Positions 1 to 6,000 are shown, counted from the stretch's first letter. The stretch: 7,091 nucleotides of DNA from Ferroglobus sp. (GCA_015520115.1 WAQS01000292.1:1-7091); one strand, 5' to 3'. Made by a program: numbers and translations. The notes: generated from the letters alone by a model not told the origin.

Positions 1-657
1 GCTGCTCAAGAGGCTGGGGCTTTAACAATATCCGTGGTTACCTTGCCCTTCACGGTGGAAGGAGCAGTGAGAATGTCCAATGCGGAAGCGGGATTGGAGA
101 GGTTGAGGGAGCACAGCGACACAGTAATTGTCATCCCAAACGACAGATTGCTTGATGTCGTTCCGAATTATCCGATAAATCTGGCTTTCAAAGTCGCCGA
201 CGAAATTTTAATGAGGGCTGTGAAGGGAATAACGGAACTTATTACCAAGCCCGCTCTCGTCAATTTAGACTTCGCCGATGTGAGAACTGTGATGGAGAAG
301 GGCGGAGTGGCGATGATTGGACTTGGAGAGGCAAGCGGAGAGGACAAGGCTCTGGAGAGCGTTAGAAAGGCTTTAAAGAGCCCGCTTCTTGATGTGGACA
401 TAACCGGAGCGAAAGCCGCTTTAGTTAACGTCACCGGCGGTCCGGATATGACCATAGAGGAGGCGGAGAAAATAGTTGAGGAAATCTACACCAAAGTGGA
501 TCCGGATGCAAGGATCATCTGGGGGGCTATGGTAGATCCGGAACTTGAGGGAACTATAAGGACTCTGATAATAGTAACCGGAGTTAAATCGCCTCAGATT
601 CTCGGAAGAAAGGGCGCTCCACCGGTAAAGAGGTTTGGAATCGATTTCGTGAAGTAA
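1..657 (+). CDS. ftsZ: Cell division protein FtsZ (FtsZ1-type), 5'-truncated by the window edge
   Basis: Tubulin-like GTPase that polymerises into the division ring at mid-cell. Only the last 218 residues are present; the reading frame is open to base 1, so the N-terminal nucleotide-binding half with the glycine-rich tubulin signature lies outside. The fragment starts near the end of the GTPase domain ([17 protein letters not shown], then the helix [18 protein letters not shown]). It holds the T7 synergy loop [11 protein letters not shown] at fragment residues 88-98, whose two aspartates (D90, D93) complete the GTPase site of the adjacent subunit in the filament. The C-terminal domain follows from about residue 102 ([18 protein letters not shown]) and ends in KRFGIDFVK with TAA at 655-657. 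A GTG at 34 is internal, not the start. The FtsZ1 rather than FtsZ2 assignment is inferred from position: I recall ftsZ1 upstream of secE-spt5-rpl11 in other Euryarchaeota. Confidence 0.95.
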   Translation, partial: AAQEAGALTISVVTLPFTVEGAVRMSNAEAGLERLREHSDTVIVIPNDRLLDVVPNYPINLAFKVADEILMRAVKGITELITKPALVNLDFADVRTVMEKGGVAMIGLGEASGEDKALESVRKALKSPLLDVDITGAKAALVNVTGGPDMTIEEAEKIVEEIYTKVDPDARIIWGAMVDPELEGTIRTLIIVTGVKSPQILGRKGAPPVKRFGIDFVK

Positions 658-659
658 AG

Positions 660-667
660 CTTAAAAA
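660..667 (+). promoter_or_regulatory. TATA-like promoter element for the secE cluster
   Basis: The sequence CTTAAAAA lies just after the ftsZ stop codon in the 33-bp ftsZ-secE gap. Its centre is about 27 bp before the secE ATG, the usual archaeal TATA-to-start distance. Transcription would therefore begin at or next to the ATG. No ribosome binding site is visible between it and the ATG (TTCAATTTTCT), which fits a leaderless mRNA. Predicted from sequence only. Confidence 0.5.
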
Positions 668-690
668 CAATTCAACCCCTTCAATTTTCT

Positions 691-864
691 ATGCTAAGCA
701 ACACTATCAGAGAGTACATAAACATCCTCAAAATGACAAGGAAGCCGGATAAAGAGGAGTTCTGGACGACCACGAAGGTAGCTGTGGCTGTAATGTTCAT
801 CGTGGGCTTTATAGGATTCGTGATCTACCTTCTCATGGATGTCCTTCCGGGGGCGTTGAGATGA
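691..864 (+). CDS. secE: Preprotein translocase subunit SecE (Sec61-gamma)
   Basis: Small essential subunit of the SecYEG/Sec61 protein-conducting channel in the cytoplasmic membrane; it clamps the two halves of SecY. The 57-residue product begins MLSNTIREYINILKMTRKP, matching the cytoplasmic amphipathic helix of archaeal SecE. The charged KPDKEEFWTTTKV follows, then a single membrane helix at about residues 30-50 (VAVAVMFIVGFIGFVIYLLM), and the chain ends VLPGALR. Length and the F-W-x-x-[ST]-K-V region before the helix are typical for archaeal SecE/Sec61-gamma. The ATG at 691 has no ribosome binding site and sits at the expected transcription start of the TATA element at 660-667. The stop TGA overlaps the spt5 start in an ATGA motif (861-864), suggesting translational coupling. 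Assignment rests on size, topology and the conserved position before spt5. Confidence 0.9.
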   Translation: MLSNTIREYINILKMTRKPDKEEFWTTTKVAVAVMFIVGFIGFVIYLLMDVLPGALR

Positions 865-1316
865 GCAGATTTTTTGTTGTGAAAACCACGGCAAATCAGG
901 AAAGGCTCGTGGCTAATATGATGTCGATGGTAGCTAAGAAAAACAAAGCTAACGTTTACTCCATTCTCGCTCCGAAAGAGCTCAAAGGCTATGTTATCGT
1001 CGAAGCAGAAAGCACGGAAGACCTCGTAAAGTCGATTAGAGGAGTCCCCCACGTGAAAGGGCTTGTAAGAGGTGAGGTTTCATTCAACGAGATCGAACAC
1101 TTCCTAACCCCAAGAAAGGCTGCCGAGCAGATAAAAGAAGGATATACTGTTGAAATCATTTCCGGTCCTTTCAAGGGTGAGCTGGCTGTTGTTAAGAGAG
1201 TCGACGAGGCGAGGAATGAAATAACGGTCGAACTTATTGAAGCGGTCGTTTCGATCCCGATCACGGTTAAGGCTGATCATGTAAGAGTTGTTGACAAGAA
1301 AGAGGAGGTGGAGTGA
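861..1316 (+). CDS. spt5: Transcription elongation factor Spt5 (archaeal NusG homologue)
   Basis: Processivity factor that binds the RNA polymerase clamp with Spt4 and bridges the DNA-binding cleft. The 151-residue product has the two-domain archaeal layout. The NGN domain occupies about residues 1-84, starting [21 protein letters not shown] and including YVIVEAES and the [10 protein letters not shown] segment. The KOW domain occupies about 90-147 ([22 protein letters not shown], then ITVELIEA and [12 protein letters not shown]). Length matches archaeal Spt5. The ATG overlaps the secE stop by 4 bp; the upstream GGGGG and TGAG are only a weak ribosome binding site, so re-initiation after secE is likely. 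The stop TGA is one base before the rpl11 ATG. No anomalies seen. Confidence 0.96.
   Translation: MSRFFVVKTTANQERLVANMMSMVAKKNKANVYSILAPKELKGYVIVEAESTEDLVKSIRGVPHVKGLVRGEVSFNEIEHFLTPRKAAEQIKEGYTVEIISGPFKGELAVVKRVDEARNEITVELIEAVVSIPITVKADHVRVVDKKEEVE
1303..1310 (+). promoter_or_regulatory. Ribosome binding site of rpl11
   Basis: AGGAGGTG, close to the full complement of the archaeal 16S rRNA 3' end, lies inside the last codons of spt5, 7 bases before the ATG at 1318. It fixes the rpl11 start and indicates a polycistronic mRNA with spt5. Confidence 0.8.
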
Positions 1317-1317
1317 T

Positions 1318-1797
1318 ATGGCTGTTCAGACTGTCGAGGTTTTGGTTCCGGGCGGAAAAGCAACTCCCGGTCCACCCTTAGGTCCAGCAATTGGTCCTCT
1401 TGGACTTAACGTAAAGCAAGTGGTTGACAAGATAAACGAAGCAACAAAGGAATTCGACGGGTTGCCAGTGCCTGTGAAGATAATAGTCCACGAGGATAGG
1501 AGCTTCGAGATAGAAGTTGGCGTTCCTCCCGTAAGCGCTCTGATAAAAAAGGAGCTGGGCATAGAGAAGGGTTCTTCAGCAACCAAAAGAGAGATCGTTG
1601 GAGATCTAAAGCTCGATCAAGTGATAAAGATAGCGAAGATAAAAAAGAGGCAGATGCTTGCTTACTCGCTTAAAGCTGCTGTCAAAGAAGTTCTCGGCAC
1701 AGCTGTCTCTATGGGAGTGACGGTGGAAGGGAAGCATCCGAAGGAAATTCAAAAAATGATCGACAGCGGGGAAATTGAAATCCCCGAAGAAGAGTAA
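1318..1797 (+). CDS. rpl11: Large subunit ribosomal protein L11 (uL11)
   Basis: Ribosomal protein of the GTPase-associated centre; it binds the L11-binding region of 23S rRNA and the base of the stalk. The 159-residue product has the N-terminal domain with the proline/glycine-rich segment [15 protein letters not shown] (residues 17-31) and the KINEATKEF helix. A C-terminal rRNA-binding domain (about 70-145) follows, including [21 protein letters not shown] and [24 protein letters not shown]. The acidic tail GEIEIPEEE is typical of archaeal L11. The ATG at 1318 is preceded by AGGAGGTG at 1303-1310, a strong ribosome binding site with 7-base spacing. An in-frame TTG 30 bases upstream is rejected because it would lie inside spt5 ahead of that site. 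The TAA stop is directly adjacent to the convergent rfcS stop. Confidence 0.97.
   Translation: MAVQTVEVLVPGGKATPGPPLGPAIGPLGLNVKQVVDKINEATKEFDGLPVPVKIIVHEDRSFEIEVGVPPVSALIKKELGIEKGSSATKREIVGDLKLDQVIKIAKIKKRQMLAYSLKAAVKEVLGTAVSMGVTVEGKHPKEIQKMIDSGEIEIPEEE
1751..1785 (-). terminator. Possible rfcS terminator inside the rpl11 3' end
   Basis: Read on the - strand after the rfcS stop, GGGGATTTCAATTTCCCC (1768-1785) can form a short GGGGA/TCCCC stem with an 8-base loop. About 11 bases later it is followed by six consecutive T (1751-1756). There is no intergenic space after rfcS, so any 3' end must fall inside antisense rpl11. Archaeal termination mainly needs the T tract, and the short stem may be chance. 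Weak call. Confidence 0.25.
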
Positions 1798-2763
1798 CTA
1801 CTCTCCCCTTCTCTTTTGTATGGTCGAGAGGAAAGCGAGATATGCGTTGAGCTGTATTAACTCGCTTGCCCCCTCCGTTAATCTGTAATCAATTTCTCCA
1901 AGCTTGTCTATAAGCACAACTTTGAGCTTTTCATCAAGGTTCGAATACATGATCTCCCTAAACAGCTGCGAAACTACATCTTCTCCGCTCATTCCGTACT
2001 CCGCCATGAGGTTTTCGAGCATATCCTTAGCTTGTAGGTAGTTTCCTTTGAGTGCGGCGTCTATAATCTTTCTTAGCTCTTCCGGTCGTGCTGTGGCTGT
2101 TATCTGATACAAAACCTCCGGAGTTATCTTCTTATCTAATGCAGCAGCACCCTGCAAAGCGTTTATAGCCTTTCTGAAATCACCTCCGGAGATGTAGATC
2201 AAAACTTCAAGAGCTTCGTCATCGATCTCAAGTCCCTCACTTTCGGCGATTTCCCTCAATCTCTTCTTCATCGCATCTTTCGGTACTGGCTTGAATTTGA
2301 AAACAGCACACCTGCTCTGAATTGGTTCTATTATCCTCGAAACGTAGTTGCAGCTGAGTATGAATCTGCAGATTTTGGAGTACATTTCCATCGTTCTTCT
2401 CAAAGCTGCCTGAGCATCGGCTGTTAAAGCGTCAGCCTCATCGAGGAAGATTATTTTGAAAGGGGCACCACCTATCGGAGCTGTCCTCGCGAACTCCTTT
2501 ATCTTGTGCCTGACGACATCTATTCCCCTCTCATCGCTCGCGTTCATCTCAATGAAGTTCTCCCTCCAGACCTCACCGAACAGATCCCTCGCTAAAGCTA
2601 TAGCCGTGGCGGTTTTCCCAGTTCCGGGAGGACCTGCGAAAAGCAAATGGGGGATGTTCTTCTGTTTAACGTAACTTTTCAGCCTCTGAATTATCTCATC
2701 TTGCCCAACAACCTCATCCAGCGTTTTCGGACGATATTTTTCCACCCAGATTTCGGTCTCCAT
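1798..2763 (-). CDS. rfcS: Replication factor C small subunit (clamp loader)
   Basis: AAA+ ATPase that, with RfcL, loads the PCNA sliding clamp onto primed DNA. The 321-residue product starts METEIWVEKYRPKTLDEVVGQ, the standard RFC opening. Visible motifs are Walker A GPPGTGKT (44-51), the ASDERGI segment (75-81), Walker B FLDEAD (106-111), sensor 1 SCN (137-139), the SRC motif with arginine finger R151 (150-152) and sensor 2 GGDFRKAIN (193-201). The C-terminal collar helices run from about 230 to 315. No intein interrupts the Walker A region, unlike some archaeal rfc genes. The ATG at 2763 was chosen because METEIWVEKYRP matches the family N-terminus. An upstream in-frame start at 2838 adds 25 unrelated residues and would span the TATA element. 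The gene is monocistronic, converging on rpl11 with no gap and diverging from the small membrane gene at 2988. Confidence 0.97.
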   Translation of the reverse strand: METEIWVEKYRPKTLDEVVGQDEIIQRLKSYVKQKNIPHLLFAGPPGTGKTATAIALARDLFGEVWRENFIEMNASDERGIDVVRHKIKEFARTAPIGGAPFKIIFLDEADALTADAQAALRRTMEMYSKICRFILSCNYVSRIIEPIQSRCAVFKFKPVPKDAMKKRLREIAESEGLEIDDEALEVLIYISGGDFRKAINALQGAAALDKKITPEVLYQITATARPEELRKIIDAALKGNYLQAKDMLENLMAEYGMSGEDVVSQLFREIMYSNLDEKLKVVLIDKLGEIDYRLTEGASELIQLNAYLAFLSTIQKRRGE

Positions 2764-2806
2764 CGCTAAGGATTTAGCTGAAGTATAGTTAAATTTTGTG
2801 CAGAAG

Positions 2807-2815
2807 TTTTTAAAT
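2807..2815 (-). promoter_or_regulatory. TATA-like promoter element for rfcS
   Basis: On the - strand the sequence ATTTAAAAA is centred about 48 bp upstream of the rfcS ATG (2763). Transcription would start near 2785, leaving a leader of roughly 20 bases. No strong ribosome binding site is seen in that leader. It is the best TATA match in the divergent region and its position is plausible; not proven. Confidence 0.5.
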
Positions 2816-2936
2816 CTCAGCAGCCACAAATGCAGCACCAGTTGTTTTTGGACGATCAGGTAAAAATTCCCCTCAATTGAACCTTCAGAAATCCGGTAGA
2901 GACGTATGTTATTCCCCCGAATAAGCTTTTCGAAAA

Positions 2937-2945
2937 TAATATATA
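2937..2945 (+). promoter_or_regulatory. BRE/TATA-like promoter element for the small membrane gene
   Basis: TAATATATA, preceded by the purine-rich BRE-like CGAAAA (2931-2936), lies about 47 bp before the GTG at 2988. The predicted start near 2966 gives a leader of about 20 bases containing the ribosome binding site GGAGGG (2975-2980). A second AT-rich stretch, TTATATTTTATAA (2958-2970), is too close to the start to give a leader holding that site. The rest of the divergent region (2816-2930) shows nothing I recognise. Confidence 0.5.
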
Positions 2946-2987
2946 GAGGCGCTATGCTTATATTTTATAAGCGCGGAGGGGAGAAAC

Positions 2988-3308
2988 GTGAAATTCTCCG
3001 TAGCCGGAGGTATTTTGGGCGGCATCATAAGCGGACTTATAAGCGTAATTGCCGACAGCCCAGCTGTGTTTTTTGCGGGGGTGATAACAGCTTCAATTCT
3101 TTCCGGATTTGATGGGAGAATATTTCACAGATTCGTTGGTTTGGTTGTATTCTACGTTATTTCAGCATCGTTAATGCTCCTGCACACGATCCTCTATTCT
3201 TCGAACGCCATACTCGGATGGTTGGCTTTGGTGTTTTATTCGGTTGTGGTTGTCCCCCTCTACTTCGTTGTTGGCTTTTTAGTGAGAAGATTCGCCAGAA
3301 GAACCTGA
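2988..3308 (+). CDS. Small four-helix membrane protein of unknown function
   Basis: I do not recognise a specific family. The 106-residue product is almost entirely hydrophobic, with four likely membrane segments at about residues 5-22, 26-41, 48-68 and 75-98. The first is glycine-rich with small-xxx-small spacing (AGGILGGIISGLIS), suggesting tight helix packing. The tail RRFARRT is strongly basic and would lie in the cytoplasm by the positive-inside rule. It loosely resembles small archaeal membrane proteins of the DUF5518 kind, but that is only an impression. The start is GTG at 2988, supported by GGAGGG at 2975-2980 with 7-base spacing; an overlapping frame starting at 2906 lacks such a site. 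The gene stands alone between divergent rfcS and convergent cbiO, with its own predicted promoter. The consistent membrane-helix composition and ribosome binding site make it a real gene; its function is unknown. Confidence 0.75.
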   Translation: MKFSVAGGILGGIISGLISVIADSPAVFFAGVITASILSGFDGRIFHRFVGLVVFYVISASLMLLHTILYSSNAILGWLALVFYSVVVVPLYFVVGFLVRRFARRT

Positions 3309-3322
3309 AGTTCGTAATTTTT
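3301..3322 (+). terminator. Possible terminator of the small membrane gene
   Basis: A 4-bp stem GAAC/GTTC with loop CTGAA (3301-3313) spans the stop codon and is followed within 5 bases by TTTTT (3318-3322). It falls in the 22-bp gap before the convergent cbiO stop. The T run is the more credible part for an archaeon; the stem is minimal. Confidence 0.35.
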
Positions 3323-3330
3323 ACTTCCAC

Positions 3331-4350
3331 TTAGAAAAGGTTTTTAGAGCTGCTTCTAACTTCAACTGCTTTTTCTCCATAAGATTCGAGTGAGAACTTC
3401 ACATTCACCGGAAACTTCGAAACCTCCCTTTTTACAACCTCAACCATTTCTGCAGAGCATATCAGCAGAACTCTATGCCCCTCAAGAGCTCTGAGTATCG
3501 ACCTTTCGAGGGAAGCTGAGGCAATATCTAAATTAATTCCCTCCCTTTCAGCTCTCTTCTTAGCCTTAACTCCCATCGCAGCGATAAAATCGAAATCTCC
3601 TTCGGGAATGTCGCCGTCGTGAGAAATTACAACGAGCTCTCCGGAGAAAAACGTCCTTATTCCGCATTTTCTTGCCAATTCGTAGTCTATACTGTCTCCC
3701 TCGTAAACGATCTTTCCTCCGTCTATGAAAACGAACTTGTCCCCAACAGCCCTCGCAAAATCGAGGTCGTGGGTTGAGACGATAATTCCCTTCTCCTCTT
3801 TAAGCTTTTCAGTAATTTCCACGGCAGAGTTAAAACCCTTAGCATCGACACCAGCTGTCGGTTCGTCCATGACAATGTAGTCCGGATTCGTCGCTAAAGC
3901 CGAAGCTATCGCCAGTCTTTTCTTTTCCCCTCCGCTTAAAGTGCTGCACAGCCTATTTTCGTAGCCTTCCAACCCCACTGCTTTCAGCGAATTTTTCACC
4001 ACCTCCTCAACGTTCTCCATGCCAAGGTTTACCGGACCAAAAGCTACCTCCTGATAAACGCTCGGAGCTATAATCTGATCATCCGGATTCTGAAAAACGA
4101 AAGCTACCTTCCTTCTAAGCCATTTCAAGTCGGATTTCGTGTAGCGAATTCTCTTACCATCGACTATTAACTCCCCCTTCTTTGGCTTTAAAAGTCCGTT
4201 TAGGTGAAGGAGGAGAGTCGTTTTCCCAGCTCCGTTTCTGCCCATTAAAACCGTCACTTCTCCCTTCTTAGCTCTGAAATTCACACCCTTTAAAACATCC
4301 CTATCTCCATAAGAGAACCATACGTTTACCGCTTCGATCACCCTTTTCAC
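3331..4350 (-). CDS. cbiO: Cobalt ECF transporter ATPase CbiO with C-terminal extension
   Basis: Cytoplasmic ABC ATPase that powers Co2+ uptake through CbiMNQ. Motifs in the 339-residue product: Walker A GRNGAGKTT (37-45), Q-loop Q87 in FVFQNPDDQI, signature LSGGEKKR (138-145), Walker B YIVMDEP (158-164) with catalytic E163, D-loop AGVDA (166-170) and switch histidine H194 in STHD. FQNPDDQ is typical of ECF-type ATPases. The ATPase core ends near 225. About 110 further residues follow, with alternating strand/helix character: FDFIAAMGVKAKKRA (253-267), then ASLERSILRAL and VLLICSAEMVEVVKREV (294-310). I recall similar tails on some archaeal and anaerobe CbiO proteins, function unknown to me. 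Translation starts at GTG (4350-4348), overlapping the cbiQ stop in GTGA, which implies coupling. It is the last gene of the operon; its TAA is 22 bp from the convergent neighbour's stop. Confidence 0.95.
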   Translation of the reverse strand: MKRVIEAVNVWFSYGDRDVLKGVNFRAKKGEVTVLMGRNGAGKTTLLLHLNGLLKPKKGELIVDGKRIRYTKSDLKWLRRKVAFVFQNPDDQIIAPSVYQEVAFGPVNLGMENVEEVVKNSLKAVGLEGYENRLCSTLSGGEKKRLAIASALATNPDYIVMDEPTAGVDAKGFNSAVEITEKLKEEKGIIVSTHDLDFARAVGDKFVFIDGGKIVYEGDSIDYELARKCGIRTFFSGELVVISHDGDIPEGDFDFIAAMGVKAKKRAEREGINLDIASASLERSILRALEGHRVLLICSAEMVEVVKREVSKFPVNVKFSLESYGEKAVEVRSSSKNLF

Positions 4351-5072
4351 CCCGTCAAGTGGATGAGGAAAAGTGTTGCTGCGATCAAAAAAGCTAAAAG
4401 GAAACCGGAACTCTTCTCGCTGTAGGTTGGCATCTTACCAGAATAACATCTCGATTCCATCGCCATCTCAACTTTTTCTGCTCTCTCAAGGGATTTGATG
4501 AAGAGCGAGTAAGCAAGGAGAGAAGATGTTCTAACAAAATTTCTGAAGCCGTTAAAACCGAGTCTTGAGTTTGCCGCCCTTTCAAGCCTTTCAAGCTCAT
4601 CGTAAAGCACCTGAATGTTCCTGTAAATAAGCAAGGAAATTTCGACGATGAAGTCGGGAAGCTTGAGCTTTTTAAAAGCTGAAAAAATCTCGGTGATCGT
4701 AGTCGTTAAAATTAAAAAGAAGAAGATGGAGATCGCTGAAAAAGACCTGAGCAGAACCTCCAAAGCTAATTTCAAACCCTCTTCACTCGGATTTATCGGC
4801 AAGGGCAGATCCACCTTTTTTCCCGGAATGAAGAAAGCGATTATGAGAGAACTCGGAACTATAAAGTAGAGGGGAACTCTCAAAAGTCTGAAGTACTCTC
4901 TTCCAGCCGAATAAACGCTTAGCGCAGAGAATATTGCGAAAGCCGCAACGTAAACCGACGTATCATTTAGAAGTAAAACCATCAAAAGTGTAAAGAGGGG
5001 AAAGTAAACTTTCAAATTTCCTCTAAAAATCTTTTTCGAATTCATCTGAACTTCTTCAAGAGTTCTGTGCAT
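4347..5072 (-). CDS. cbiQ: Cobalt ECF transporter transmembrane protein CbiQ (EcfT)
   Basis: Integral membrane coupling component that transmits ATP hydrolysis by CbiO to CbiM. The 241-residue product has membrane segments at about 22-54 (two), 66-83, 109-128 and 222-239. The long cytoplasmic region between the last two carries the coupling helices. The two EcfT-type arginine motifs are visible as AANSR (166-170) and AMESR (204-208), the latter in SLERAEKVEMAMESRCYSG, a strong CbiQ hallmark. Length is normal for the family. The ATG at 5072 is preceded by AGGGGT about 5 bases upstream and overlaps the cbiN stop by 17 bp. A second Met at residue 10 would avoid the overlap but has a poorer ribosome binding site. 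The 3' end overlaps cbiO by 4 bp. Confidence 0.93.
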   Translation of the reverse strand: MHRTLEEVQMNSKKIFRGNLKVYFPLFTLLMVLLLNDTSVYVAAFAIFSALSVYSAGREYFRLLRVPLYFIVPSSLIIAFFIPGKKVDLPLPINPSEEGLKLALEVLLRSFSAISIFFFLILTTTITEIFSAFKKLKLPDFIVEISLLIYRNIQVLYDELERLERAANSRLGFNGFRNFVRTSSLLAYSLFIKSLERAEKVEMAMESRCYSGKMPTYSEKSSGFLLAFLIAATLFLIHLTG

Positions 5073-5316
5073 TTTTACCCCTGTAGTAGCCGAGAATGTA
5101 TCCGATTATTGAAGCACCTATCGCTGCCTGCAAGCTGAATAGGAACGTTTCAATTTCTCCGCTTGGCGGCTCCCAGATCGGAGAGAACCAAGGCTCATAG
5201 TTCGGGTGAATTTCCTTGATAAGTTCTTCCGCTTTCTCATCAGCTCCCGTCCAGTCTTCAGCGGATACCTTAGCTAAAAGCAGTAAAAGAAAAGCTAAAA
5301 GCAAGAGAGATCTCAT
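5056..5316 (-). CDS. cbiN: Cobalt transporter auxiliary membrane protein CbiN
   Basis: Small component found in cobalt ECF importers; it associates with CbiM and is needed for metal loading. The 86-residue product has an N-terminal hydrophobic helix (3-18), an extracytoplasmic loop (20-56) and a second helix (57-77), with a short basic/polar tail. The loop carries the CbiN pattern GADEKAEELIKEIHPNYEPW, and FSPIWEPPSGEIE leads into the helix FLFSLQAAIGASIIGY. The first helix ends in AKVSAED, which resembles a signal-peptidase site; the family usually keeps this helix as an anchor. The ATG at 5316 is preceded by AGGGAGGTGA (5321-5330), a near-perfect ribosome binding site, and overlaps the cbiM stop in ATGA. 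CbiN rather than the NikL/NikN partners points to cobalt rather than nickel as substrate. Confidence 0.92.
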   Translation of the reverse strand: MRSLLLLAFLLLLLAKVSAEDWTGADEKAEELIKEIHPNYEPWFSPIWEPPSGEIETFLFSLQAAIGASIIGYILGYYRGKNAQNS

Positions 5317-5966
5317 GTGGTCACCTCCCTAACAACAAGTTTGACGGAGGCTAAGTAGCCTATCAGCAAAGCTGCTACAACTCCCTCAATTATCGCCAAC
5401 GGCACTTGCGTTATCGCAAATATCGCCATGAATTTCGTTGCTGAAGAAATAACTCCTTCAACTCCAGTTCCAGCCGGAAAAGCCAATGCAAGCTGGAAGG
5501 AGGTTACCACGTAAGTTACCCAGTCCGCAATTGCGGCAGCTACGAAAGTTGCGACTTTCAGATCGACCTTGCCTTTGACGGCTTTGTAGGCAAGCCATCC
5601 GAAGAGAGGTCCAACTATCCCCATCGAAGTCACGTTCGCTCCGAGAGTTGTCAGTCCGCCGTGAGCTAAAAGTAAAGCTTGGTAGAGGAGAACTATAGCC
5701 GAGAGAAATGCGGTTATCGCCGGACCGAAAAGAACTACAGCAATCCCGGTTCCGGTTGGATGGGAACAGCTGCCCGTCACTGATGGAATTTTTAATGCCG
5801 ATAGGACAAAGACAAAACCTCCAGCTACCGCTATCAAAGACTTCATCTCTGGCTTCTCTTCAAGCAGCTTTTTCACTTTGTATGCTCCGTAAACGATTAT
5901 TGGAAGAGCTATAGCGTACCACACCAAAGCCCAAGTTAAGGGCAGAAAACCCTCTGCGATGTGCAT
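5313..5966 (-). CDS. cbiM: Cobalt ECF transporter substrate-binding protein CbiM
   Basis: Membrane S-component that binds the metal ion. In the related NikM structure the metal is held by the N-terminal amine and backbone of Met1, by His2 and by a later histidine. The 217-residue product begins MHIAEGFLPLTWAL, keeping the Met-His start, and has the CbiM signature KIPSVTGSCSHPTGTG (59-74) with H69, and LLLAHGGLTTLGANVTSMGIVGP (98-120) with H102. About six or seven hydrophobic helices cover the chain. The ATG at 5966 was chosen because metal binding needs Met-His at the very N-terminus. A GTG three codons earlier would block this and lies inside the ribosome binding site GGTGAGGG. First gene of cbiMNQO; it overlaps cbiN by 4 bp. 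A BRE/TATA element and a palindrome lie in the 72-bp gap upstream. Confidence 0.96.
   Translation of the reverse strand: MHIAEGFLPLTWALVWYAIALPIIVYGAYKVKKLLEEKPEMKSLIAVAGGFVFVLSALKIPSVTGSCSHPTGTGIAVVLFGPAITAFLSAIVLLYQALLLAHGGLTTLGANVTSMGIVGPLFGWLAYKAVKGKVDLKVATFVAAAIADWVTYVVTSFQLALAFPAGTGVEGVISSATKFMAIFAITQVPLAIIEGVVAALLIGYLASVKLVVREVTT
5321..5330 (-). promoter_or_regulatory. Ribosome binding site of cbiN
   Basis: AGGGAGGTGA on the - strand, inside the 3' end of cbiM, 4 bases before the cbiN ATG (7 bases from the GGAGG core). It is one of the strongest sites in the window and suggests high, independent initiation of the small subunit despite the ATGA overlap. Confidence 0.8.
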
Positions 5967-5968
5967 CC

Positions 5969-5976
5969 CCCTCACC
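5969..5976 (-). promoter_or_regulatory. Ribosome binding site deciding the cbiM start
   Basis: GGTGAGGG on the - strand lies two bases before the cbiM ATG (GGTGA core 5 bases away). The alternative in-frame GTG (5975-5973) is part of this site, which supports the ATG at 5966 and a mature N-terminus of Met-His. Confidence 0.75.
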
Positions 5977-5979
5977 TTT

Positions 5980-5997
5980 TGTCAAGAAAACTTGACA
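5980..5997. promoter_or_regulatory. Perfect palindrome, candidate operator of the cbiMNQO operon
   Basis: TGTCAAGAAAACTTGACA is an inverted repeat with perfect 7-bp arms (TGTCAAG/CTTGACA) and an AAAA centre. It lies directly downstream of the BRE/TATA element at 6001-6015 and about 14 bp before the cbiM ATG, so it covers the predicted transcription start region. A dimeric repressor there would block RNA polymerase, the usual archaeal arrangement. The half-site does not match the NikR consensus I remember (GTATGAC with a wide spacer), and I cannot name the regulator. Metal-dependent control of cobalt uptake is the natural inference. Confidence 0.6.
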
Positions 5998-6000
5998 TAG

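Noticed and set aside
1288..1317. Upstream TTG start for rpl11 inside spt5
   Set aside because: It lies ahead of the strong ribosome binding site at 1303-1310, and [13 protein letters not shown] is the expected L11 N-terminus.
1280..1440. TTGACAAG motifs at about 1290 and 1424 resembling the cbi palindrome half-site
   Set aside because: Both lie within coding sequence encoding Val-Asp-Lys in spt5 and rpl11, are single half-sites and are not near a promoter.
2764..2838. In-frame extension of rfcS by 25 residues to a start at 2838
   Set aside because: The added residues do not resemble the RFC family, which begins close to IWVEKYRP, and the extension would cover the predicted TATA element at 2807-2815.
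2816..2936. Possible C/D-box guide RNA in the rfcS divergent region
   Set aside because: CTGA-like and TGAT-like fragments occur on the - strand, but no proper RUGAUGA box C or paired internal boxes could be found.
2906..3112. Overlapping 68-codon frame upstream of and overlapping the small membrane gene
   Set aside because: Arginine-rich, low-complexity product in the frame beside a coherent four-helix membrane protein; no ribosome binding site, and the 2988 GTG has one.
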